Assembly: GCA_034189755.1 (NCBI GenBank)
Contig: JAXIHJ010000063.1
Location: forward strand, 1 to 11,204
DNA length: 11,204 bases
Direction: 5' to 3'
DNA from: JAXIHJ01 sp034189755
GTDB taxonomy: Bacteria; Planctomycetota; Phycisphaerae; SM23-33
How positions within the stretch are numbered: the first letter of the stretch is position 1; the number at the start of each line of letters is the position of its first letter. The position numbers and the translations under genes are program-made. A model generated the notes under the pieces. That model made no database searches. It was not told the origin of the DNA and saw nothing but the letters and a program-made list of their open reading frames with translations. Shown here piece by piece: positions 5,627 through 11,204 of the stretch.

Positions 5627-6166
5627 ATGGGCAAGGGTGAAGCACAAAGCGGCGAACGACAGCGCAACCTGTGGGCGCCGTGGCGGATGGAATACATTGA
5701 CGCGCTGAACGACGGCGATGAAAGCTGCTTTCTGTGTCGCTATCGCGACGAGCCGGAAAACGACCAGGCCAATCTCGTGCTGTGGCGAGGCCAAAAGAGT
5801 TTTGTGATGATGAACCGCTTTCCCTACACCGGCGGGCACAGCATGATCGCGCCGTACGAACACCAGGCCGGCCTGGCCGACCTGGCCGACCAGACGCTTA
5901 CTGAAATGGTCCGGTTTGTGCGCGATCTGGAGTCGCTGCTGTCCGAAGCCCTGAACGCCGAGGGATTCAACGTGGGACTGAACGTCGGCCGATGCGCCGG
6001 TGCGGGTCTGCCGGGGCATCTGCACGCCCACGTTGTGCCGCGATGGCCGGGCGATACCAATTTCGTCACCGTTCTCGGCGGCGTCCGCGTCATTCCGCAA
6101 TCACTTCAGGAAACCTGGACCTTGCTTCGCGAAACCAGTCAAGAGCTGAACCTGCCGAGGCTTTAG
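5627..6166 (+). CDS. HIT-family nucleotide hydrolase/transferase (Ap4A phosphorylase-like)
   Basis: This 179-residue histidine-triad protein belongs to a superfamily that hydrolyses or transfers nucleotides through a His nucleophile. The triad is HLHAHVV at 131-137, with middle His H133 as the expected nucleophile. It is preceded by NVGRCAGAGLPG and followed by PRWPGDTNF, the pattern of the Ap4A-phosphorylase/'HIT family protein' branch rather than Hint. The N-terminal LWAPWRMEYI (15-24) is also typical of that branch. CFLC (34-37) may supply two zinc ligands together with downstream histidines. ATG 5627 is preferred because the conserved LWAPWR lies close behind it. No Shine-Dalgarno sequence is seen. 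The stop is 18 bp before the dGTPase gene, so the two probably form one transcript. Substrate is uncertain: Ap4A, an AMP conjugate, or another nucleotide. Confidence 0.92.
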   Translation: MGKGEAQSGERQRNLWAPWRMEYIDALNDGDESCFLCRYRDEPENDQANLVLWRGQKSFVMMNRFPYTGGHSMIAPYEHQAGLADLADQTLTEMVRFVRDLESLLSEALNAEGFNVGLNVGRCAGAGLPGHLHAHVVPRWPGDTNFVTVLGGVRVIPQSLQETWTLLRETSQELNLPRL

Positions 6167-6184
6167 GATTTTTGGGGTCATCTG

Positions 6185-7351
6185 ATGGCTTCTAATGTTC
6201 CGACACCGCGTGAACGCTTCGAGACTGAGCACGTCCGGCTGCTGGGGCCTTACGCCGTCACCGAGGCCGCTTCCGGCGGCCGGGCCGATCCGGAGCCGCC
6301 GCATTACTATCGCACGTGCTTTCAGCGGGACCGGGACCGCATCGTGCACTGTTCGGCCTTCCGGCGGCTGGACTTCAAGACGCAGGTCTTCGTGCCGCAC
6401 GAGCACGATCATTTTCGCACGCGGCTGACCCACACGCTGGAGGTCGCTCAGATCGGCAGAACACTCGGCAGGACGCTGCGGCTGAACGAAGACCTCATAG
6501 AGGCCGTCGCACTGGCGCACGATTTGGGGCATCCGCCGTTCGGCCACGGCGGCGAAGACGTGCTGAATGAGTTAATGGCCGGCCACGGCCACTTCGAACA
6601 CAACCGCCAGTCGCTCCGCGTTGTGGACTATCTGGAACACCCCTATCCGGGATTTCGAGGCCTGAATCTCACGCGTGTGGTCCGCCAGTGTATAGCCAAG
6701 CACCAGACGCGATATGACTCGCCCGCCTGCCCCGAATTCGACGCGAATACGCCTGCGCCGCTGGAGGGCCAGTTGGTGGACTTGGCCGACGAGATCGCCT
6801 ACGTTTCGGCCGATCTCGAAGACGCGCTGGCGGCCGAATGGATCAAGATAGAACAACTTAGCGGGTTGAAGCTTTGGCAACAGGCATGGCAGGCGGCTAA
6901 AGCCGACGCGCCGAATGCCCGAATGATTCACAAGCGAGTGCGGGCCTGCAAGGCGGTGCTGGCGGCCATGGCTGACGACCTGCTGAGAACCACCGAGGCC
7001 AACATCCAGGAACTGAACGCCGACTCGCTTCTCGCCGCGCAAAAGGCCCCGCGGCGCATCGTAGCGTTTTCACAGCCCATGGCCGAGGCGGTGCGCCAAA
7101 TGCAGGAATTTCTGTTGGAGCGGGTGTATCTACATTCGGCCAACGCCGAGCAGGACCGTCGAGCCGGACGAATCGTCCGCGAGCTGTTCGCCGCATATCT
7201 GGCCGATACGAAACTGCTGCCAAAGCGATATCAAGCCCGCATCGAAGCCGACAGCCTTCATCGCGTTGTCTGCGACTACGTCGCCGGCATGACGGATCGC
7301 TTCTGCACCATGGAACATAAACGTATCTGCGGCTGTTGCAGCTCGCAATAA
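6185..7351 (+). CDS. dgt: dGTP triphosphohydrolase-like HD-domain protein
   Basis: The protein has 388 residues. Family members cleave dNTPs, classically dGTP, to the deoxynucleoside and triphosphate, in the cytoplasm. The HD metal site is complete: H83 in RLTHTLEVAQIGR, H112-D113 in ALAHDLGHPPFGH, and D202 in DLADEIAY, followed by DLEDAL. The N-terminal YRTCFQRDRDRIVHCSAFRRL, KTQVF and the HxRTRLTHT stretch are standard for bacterial dGTPase-like proteins. Length fits the shorter type, without the large insertions of the E. coli enzyme, so substrate range may be broader than dGTP and the symbol is tentative. A GGGG about 7 bases before ATG 6185 may act as ribosome binding site. The gene follows the HIT gene by 18 bp. 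The C-terminus is unusual in ending with a CGCC cysteine cluster. Confidence 0.92.
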   Translation: MASNVPTPRERFETEHVRLLGPYAVTEAASGGRADPEPPHYYRTCFQRDRDRIVHCSAFRRLDFKTQVFVPHEHDHFRTRLTHTLEVAQIGRTLGRTLRLNEDLIEAVALAHDLGHPPFGHGGEDVLNELMAGHGHFEHNRQSLRVVDYLEHPYPGFRGLNLTRVVRQCIAKHQTRYDSPACPEFDANTPAPLEGQLVDLADEIAYVSADLEDALAAEWIKIEQLSGLKLWQQAWQAAKADAPNARMIHKRVRACKAVLAAMADDLLRTTEANIQELNADSLLAAQKAPRRIVAFSQPMAEAVRQMQEFLLERVYLHSANAEQDRRAGRIVRELFAAYLADTKLLPKRYQARIEADSLHRVVCDYVAGMTDRFCTMEHKRICGCCSSQ

Positions 7352-7368
7352 ATATACTCTTCGCCCAT

Positions 7369-7386
7369 ACCCGTCAATGGACGGGT
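7369..7386. terminator. Hairpin between convergent dGTPase and membrane-protein genes
   Basis: ACCCGTC-AATG-GACGGGT is a perfect 7-bp stem with a 4-base loop. It lies 17 bases after the dGTPase stop and directly abuts the stop of the convergent membrane gene. On the plus strand it is followed by a pyrimidine-rich tract (CTAATCTTCCTTCTC) but not by a clean T-run. It probably works as a bidirectional terminator, with modest strength. Confidence 0.5.
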
Positions 7387-9288
7387 CTAATCTTCCTTCT
7401 CTTGTTCGCCGTCTTCGCCTTCCTTCGGCGTCTCTTCGGCGGTTTCTTCGGCCGCCTCTGAAGTTTCACCTTCGGCTATCGGTTCTTCCTCGGCCTCTTC
7501 GATGTAGACGTCATCGAGGTCGGTAGCGTCCACCTTGCGCCGCAGCAGGTAGTAGATTACGGTAGTGCTGGATGCCGCATAGGACAGTCCGAACGCCATA
7601 ACCGTCGCCGCGACGAGGAACACCCATATACCGATGAGAAATGCTCCAATGCCTTGCGTGCCGGTCATGGCAGCCGTGCTCCAGTTGCCGAAGAGCGAGT
7701 CGAACGTCGGCGCAGTCCACATCACGTCGAGCTTATCGGCGTCGGCCGACAGCCTGGCCCCGCCGCCGGCTACGCCCCATTTGACTAGGCTGTGCGTGCA
7801 TATCAGGGCTATGTACACGAAGAGCCGGACGAACATGTAGCAGACGACGCCGTAGAACAGCGCGATCAGGCCGTACAGGCCCGTGCGCCACGGCTTGGCG
7901 AATACATACGAATAGCTCCGGCTGATGGCGTCGAAACTGTCCGAGCCTTCCACCGCAATAGTCGGGTACATCAGGCCGGCCCCGCCGATCAGCCCCACCA
8001 GCAGGAACGCCACCAGCAGCCCGGCGATAATCGCCAGGAAGAACAGTACGCCCATGATAATATTGCCGATGAACCACACGCTCCCGATCAGCCCGCCCAG
8101 CGTCATCAGACCGGCCATGAACAGAATGATAGCAATCGGAATCAGCGGTGCGGTGAGGAAGCTCAGAAACTTGCCGGCTGAGAACTTCAGCGCCTGGACC
8201 GCGGAGATTTTCTCTTCACGTGCGAAATGGAGTGCGGCGATGCGGTTGACAGCCCCGCCGAACAAGGCGCACGAGGCCAGACAAATCAACAGGAAGAGAA
8301 TCGCATATACCCAATGTTGACAGATTAGCCAGCCGAGACCGTGAACAGCCATGAGCACCCAGTAAACAAACCCGGGCGGATCGTCCATCGGGGTCGAGCC
8401 GCGCCACGCCCGGTCCGCAGGCAGCGCATTATCGCTAACCGCGATGGGCTGAATCCGCTTGGCGTTCATCATGGTCTTATAACTGTCCAGCCCGCCGAGA
8501 ATGTTTCGATGATATACAGCAGAGACCGCCTTGCCGATGCACTTGTTTTCGTAGGCCATCAGGCTGGAGAAGATTTTCAGGCCTCGAATCTGCGACACCG
8601 CTTTGTTAAAGTCCCTCACCCGGATGGAGATTGCGACCATGGCCTTGTCATAATTGGCTTCGAGGGCATCTTCGGCTTTTTCTCTTTCTTCTTTGTCGCC
8701 GATTTTGTTGATTTCACCTTCGGCCTGGTCATAACTGGACTCCAGCAGAACCTCGATGCGACTTATCTCTTCGTCGAATTTGTCCTCGGCCTCTTCCAGC
8801 ATGTCCGACCAGCCGTCTTCTTTTGACCTTTCGAGGATTTCCTGCCAACTGGGCGCACTGTAAGCAGTGCCGCTGTCCTCTTTAGTGTTGAGCTCGGCCA
8901 ATTGCCTGGCCAGGGCGTTGCTGAGGTGGCTGCTGGGACCGCGCATTTCCTGCCTGTAGGCGCTGAGGTTCCGCCGCTGGTTTTCAGCGTTGGCCAGGAA
9001 CATGGCGGCGTTATCCAGCCGCCTGTCTTTCCAGTTCTCAATGGTAAGATCGAAGGCTTCGCTGGAGTTTTGAACGTATTCTGGAATTTCCTGGTACTTG
9101 GCGTATCCTCCCCAGGTGCTCCAGACCACGTCCAGCACCCACCCGCTGAGGAAAACCACGATGATGGCCGCAAGCGACAGCATCAACTTGCTGGGATGAA
9201 CCGCCATTCGGAAGCTCTTGAAGATATGGCTAAAGCTGAATACTTCGTTCCAGTTGACCTGCCTTAATTCGTTTTGTTCATCAGCCAT
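7387..9288 (-). CDS. Polytopic membrane protein with long coiled-coil-like loop and acidic tail
   Basis: This 633-residue protein has no function I recognise. Residues 1-34 are cytoplasm-like, with a FSFSHIFKSFRMAVHPSKL segment before the first membrane helix (about 35-57). Residues 58-305 form a large hydrophilic domain rich in Glu, Lys, Ala and Asp, with helical, coiled-coil-like character (150-235). Further membrane segments lie near 325-347, 378-403, 408-438, 470-497 and 547-582. A loop with GSDSFDAISRSYSYVFAKPWR (449-468) resembles loops of Yip1- or DUF4013-like bacterial membrane proteins, but only loosely. The last 45 residues are strongly acidic (Glu-rich). ATG 9288 has AAAGGGAAAGG just upstream. 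It appears to be a single-gene unit, transcribed from the promoter at 9421-9449 and facing the dGTPase gene at its 3' end. It could be an envelope or transport protein. Confidence 0.85.
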   Translation of the reverse strand: MADEQNELRQVNWNEVFSFSHIFKSFRMAVHPSKLMLSLAAIIVVFLSGWVLDVVWSTWGGYAKYQEIPEYVQNSSEAFDLTIENWKDRRLDNAAMFLANAENQRRNLSAYRQEMRGPSSHLSNALARQLAELNTKEDSGTAYSAPSWQEILERSKEDGWSDMLEEAEDKFDEEISRIEVLLESSYDQAEGEINKIGDKEEREKAEDALEANYDKAMVAISIRVRDFNKAVSQIRGLKIFSSLMAYENKCIGKAVSAVYHRNILGGLDSYKTMMNAKRIQPIAVSDNALPADRAWRGSTPMDDPPGFVYWVLMAVHGLGWLICQHWVYAILFLLICLASCALFGGAVNRIAALHFAREEKISAVQALKFSAGKFLSFLTAPLIPIAIILFMAGLMTLGGLIGSVWFIGNIIMGVLFFLAIIAGLLVAFLLVGLIGGAGLMYPTIAVEGSDSFDAISRSYSYVFAKPWRTGLYGLIALFYGVVCYMFVRLFVYIALICTHSLVKWGVAGGGARLSADADKLDVMWTAPTFDSLFGNWSTAAMTGTQGIGAFLIGIWVFLVAATVMAFGLSYAASSTTVIYYLLRRKVDATDLDDVYIEEAEEEPIAEGETSEAAEETAEETPKEGEDGEQEKED

Positions 9289-9420
9289 TGCCTTTCCCTT
9301 TCATATATCAAGTGTTTCCCTGCCGGGTCTTGCAGGTACCCTGTTGCGATGTTGCACTTTATTGACCTGATTTTTTCCACCCGCCGGTTACAAACCCACC
9401 CCACACACTGACAGCCTGAA

Positions 9421-9449
9421 ATTATACCCCTGGGGTACACCGCTGCAAA
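9421..9449 (-). promoter_or_regulatory. Predicted promoter with overlapping palindrome for the 633-residue membrane gene
   Basis: On the minus strand TTTGCA (9444-9449) and an exact TATAAT (9421-9426) are spaced by 17 bp. A perfect inverted repeat, TACCCC-T-GGGGTA (9425-9437), covers the upstream edge of the -10 box and much of the spacer, a classic place for a repressor or MerR-type activator. The start would be near 9414, leaving a leader of about 125 bases in which I see no riboswitch. The rest of the 9289-9487 gap holds nothing else I can name, and no clear terminator for the FmdB-type gene. Confidence 0.6.
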
Positions 9450-9487
9450 GAAATTCCGAGCGCGTGGGGATGAGGCTTTTTCGAGTC

Positions 9488-9790
9488 TTACGAGTCTTTA
9501 GTCTTGCCCTTGTCGGGGGCGGGTTTTGGTTTGGCGGCGGGCTTGTCGCCGTTGGACGCTTTTGGTGACGTGGGTTTTTCCTTCTCAGCCGCTTTTTTGT
9601 AAGAATCGCTTCGGTAATCGGTTTGGTAGAATCCGCTGCCCTTGAAGATGACTGCCCCGCCGGCGGAAATCAGCCTGCGGACTGCCCGTCGGCCGCAGAG
9701 CGGGCACTTGCGAACCGGCGCAGCCGTAATCGACTGGAATTTCTCAAACGTCTTTCCACAGGCGTTACATTTGTATTCATACGTGGGCAT
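9488..9790 (-). CDS. FmdB-family putative regulatory zinc-ribbon protein
   Basis: This is a 100-residue protein. The N-terminal half is the FmdB/CxxC_CXXC_SSSS zinc ribbon: MPTYEYKCNACG with C8 and C11, then KCPLCG with C29 and C32, the four metal ligands. AVIFKGSGFYQTDYR (46-60) is the usual end of the domain. The second half is a Lys/Pro/Ala-rich, probably disordered tail. The family is common and poorly understood. Names such as 'putative regulatory protein' come from the fmd operon and should not be read as proven function. The gene starts 6 bp after the grpE stop and shows no good ribosome binding site of its own, so it is probably coupled to grpE as last gene of the chaperone operon. 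Confidence 0.92.
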   Translation of the reverse strand: MPTYEYKCNACGKTFEKFQSITAAPVRKCPLCGRRAVRRLISAGGAVIFKGSGFYQTDYRSDSYKKAAEKEKPTSPKASNGDKPAAKPKPAPDKGKTKDS

Positions 9791-9796
9791 GACTTG

Positions 9797-10375
9797 CTAT
9801 GGGCTTTCTTCCTGTTGTTGTTCCTGTTGGTCCGGGGCCTTGGCGACGATGACACGGGCCGGGCGGATGGTCCGCCCCTTGAGCTGATAACCCCGCTGGA
9901 CCTCCTTGAGCACCGTCATGGGCGGCGAGGCGTCGGTGGCCTGCTGCATCAGGGCCAAATGCTTCTCCGGGTCGAACATTTTGCCCTCAGCCTCGATGAT
10001 GCCCAGGCCGAATCTTCCCAGCGTTTCCAGCGCCTTGTCATGGACCAGTTGCATGCCGGCCAGCAGCGGGTCGTCGGCGTCGTGATTTGTGCCGGCTGTG
10101 CCCAAGGCTCGTTCCATGTCGTCCAGCACAGCCAGCATCGATTTAATCAGGTCCTCATTGGCGAACTCTCTGGCCTGTTCGATGTCGCGCTGGACGCGTC
10201 TCTGATAATTGAGATAGTCGGCTGAGACTCGCTGAAGCCGGGCCATCAGGTCGTCGCGTTCGGCACGGGGGGGCTTGACGCCCTCGGCCTCCTGCGTGCC
10301 GGCCGCTTCAGCCTGCACCTGCCTGTCGGCCGATTTCACGCCGCTGTCCTTCGATTTCTTTTTCGACTTGCTCAC
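9797..10375 (-). CDS. grpE: GrpE, nucleotide exchange factor of DnaK
   Basis: GrpE, 192 residues here, is a homodimer that releases ADP from DnaK and resets the Hsp70 cycle. Residues 1-38 are a charged, disordered N-terminus. Residues 39-115 form the long dimerisation helix (DDLMARLQRVSADYLNYQRR onward, then LLAGMQLVHDKALETLGRFG). MFDPEKHLAL (133-142) leads into the beta-wing domain, which ends in the GrpE signature VLKEVQRGYQLKGRTIRPA (155-173). The tail is Gln/Glu-rich. Length is usual for the family. The start is GTG 10375, with AGGGA about 7-8 bases upstream. It lies 25 bp after the dnaJ stop and 6 bp before the FmdB-type gene, so all three are probably co-transcribed. DnaK is not in the window. 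Confidence 0.97.
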   Translation of the reverse strand: MSKSKKKSKDSGVKSADRQVQAEAAGTQEAEGVKPPRAERDDLMARLQRVSADYLNYQRRVQRDIEQAREFANEDLIKSMLAVLDDMERALGTAGTNHDADDPLLAGMQLVHDKALETLGRFGLGIIEAEGKMFDPEKHLALMQQATDASPPMTVLKEVQRGYQLKGRTIRPARVIVAKAPDQQEQQQEESP

Positions 10376-10400
10376 CTGAAATTCCCTGCCTTGCTGAACG

Positions 10401-11204
10401 TTATTTCTTCGATGCGAAGGTTTCCTTTAGCTTTTCGAAGAAGCTCTTTCTCTGCGGTGTTACGTTGTCCTCTTCGGTCTTTGCATAATCCGTCAGTATC
10501 TCTCGCTGCCTGGCGTTGAGTTTTTGGGGTACCTCGATGAATACCTGTATGTATTGATTAGCCGGCTTGCCGGTTCGCTGGTTTGGCAGGCCTCGCTTTT
10601 TCATCTCGAAGACCCGGCCGTTCTGCGTGCCGGCGGGCATCTTCAGCTCTTCGGTGCCGGCCAACGTGGGCACCTGCACCTTGCCGCCGAGTGCTGCCTG
10701 GGAAAAGCTAATCGGCACATGGCAGAACAAATCGTCGCCGCGCCGTTTCAGCAGTGCGTGTTCGACGACTCGCACGTAGCAGTGCAAATCGCCACGATCG
10801 GTTCCAGCGGCGGCGGGCTCGCCCTCGCCGCGAATGCGAACGACCTGGCCTTCACGAACGCCCGGCGGGATGTGCACGGTGAGGATTCGCTTTTTCCGCT
10901 GTCTGCCGGTGCCGCGACACTTCGGGCAGGGGTCTGTCACGATCGTGCCTTTGCCTTTGCACCTGGGGCAGTTCGTTACGCGAACGCTGACGCCGAAAAA
11001 GCTTTGCACCTGCTGCTGGACTTGGCCGTAACCGCTGCATGTGGCGCACCGCTGCGGCGAAGTGCCCGGCTTGGCGCCGCTGCCGCTGCAGTGATCGCAA
11101 AAATCCACTCGCTCGAATTCCAGCGTCTTGTCAACGCCGGTAACGACCTGCTCCAACGTCAGCTCCACCTCGGTTTCCAGGTCCAGCCCGCGGCTGGAGG
11201 CCCG
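10401..11204 (-). CDS. dnaJ: DnaJ (Hsp40) co-chaperone, 5' end cut by the window edge
   Basis: The frame is open to base 11204, so the J-domain and Gly/Phe region lie outside. The 267 visible residues begin within the first C-terminal-domain strand (LDLETEVELTLEQVVTG). The internal GTG at 11168 encodes Val in this conserved strand and is not a start. All four CxxCxGxG zinc-binding repeats are intact: CDHCSGSG, CATCSGYG, CPRCKGKG and CPKCRGTG, at visible residues 36-43, 53-60, 79-86 and 93-100. The substrate-binding C-terminal domains follow (HIPPGVREGQVVRIRGEGEP, then DLHCYVRVVEHALLKRRGDDL and the GGKVQVPTL region), ending FFEKLKETFASKK with TAA. This is a type I DnaJ that stimulates DnaK ATPase and binds unfolded clients. 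It is the first visible gene of the dnaJ-grpE-FmdB run. Confidence 0.97.
   Translation of the reverse strand, partial: RASSRGLDLETEVELTLEQVVTGVDKTLEFERVDFCDHCSGSGAKPGTSPQRCATCSGYGQVQQQVQSFFGVSVRVTNCPRCKGKGTIVTDPCPKCRGTGRQRKKRILTVHIPPGVREGQVVRIRGEGEPAAAGTDRGDLHCYVRVVEHALLKRRGDDLFCHVPISFSQAALGGKVQVPTLAGTEELKMPAGTQNGRVFEMKKRGLPNQRTGKPANQYIQVFIEVPQKLNARQREILTDYAKTEEDNVTPQRKSFFEKLKETFASKK

Noticed and set aside
5513..6100. Minus-strand open frame opposite the HIT gene
   Set aside because: It overlaps the highly conserved HIT coding sequence and shows no family features of its own.
9360..9487. Intrinsic terminator after the FmdB-type gene
   Set aside because: No stable stem followed by a T-run was found downstream of its stop. 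The only palindrome has a one-base centre and cannot fold as a hairpin.
1..11204. CRISPR array, insertion sequence or defence island
   Set aside because: No regularly spaced repeats, transposase motifs or terminal inverted repeats with target duplications were seen. All recognisable genes look housekeeping or lineage-typical.

Overview
This window looks like ordinary chromosomal DNA from a GC-rich (roughly 58-60% by eye) bacterium. Planctomycetota, perhaps Phycisphaerae, is my best guess. It rests on the look of several lineage-type hypothetical membrane proteins, on the dnaJ-grpE-FmdB zinc-ribbon gene order, and on an inverted repeat of a kind I associate with planctomycete intergenic regions. 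That is recognition, not a search result. No phage, plasmid, transposase or CRISPR signature is visible. Gene density is high and no stretch over 300 bases lacks a gene.

Layout. (1) 1-1875, minus strand: two membrane-anchored proteins of unknown function. The downstream one runs off the left edge. They probably form one operon with a promoter at 1917-1946. (2) 1968-2085, plus strand: a tRNA-Gly(GCC) with a good sigma70-type promoter, divergent from the membrane operon. (3) 2167-3407, minus strand: a XerC/XerD-type tyrosine recombinase preceded by a 74-residue orphan protein. (4) 3554-5364, minus strand: a two-gene signalling unit with a GTGA overlap. One gene encodes a degenerate receiver protein with a basic, proline-rich tail. 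The other encodes a pseudo-receiver/GGDEF diguanylate cyclase. A strong promoter lies at 5396-5424. (5) 5475-5554: an 80-bp imperfect inverted repeat between divergent promoters. (6) 5627-7351, plus strand: a HIT-family nucleotide hydrolase/transferase followed 18 bp later by a dGTP triphosphohydrolase-like HD protein, a plausible nucleotide-metabolism operon. A hairpin at 7369-7386 separates it from the next gene. (7) 7387-9288, minus strand: a 633-residue polytopic membrane protein with a large coiled-coil-like loop and an acidic tail. Its promoter carries an exact TATAAT and an overlapping palindrome. (8) 9488-11204, minus strand: the chaperone operon dnaJ (5' end off the right edge) - grpE - FmdB-type zinc-ribbon gene.

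How the genes fit together. DnaJ and GrpE are the co-chaperone and nucleotide-exchange factor of DnaK, which is not in the window. The GGDEF pair probably makes c-di-GMP with phosphorylation-independent input. HIT and dGTPase act on nucleotides. Three start codons were reassigned from promoter or ribosome-binding-site evidence: 1875, 3407 and 5364. The items most worth a second look are the degenerate-receiver pair with its shared LxPxELxxLLE motif, the inverted repeat at 5475-5554, the probably leaderless HIT gene, and the palindrome over the promoter at 9421-9449. I see no clear new multi-gene system.
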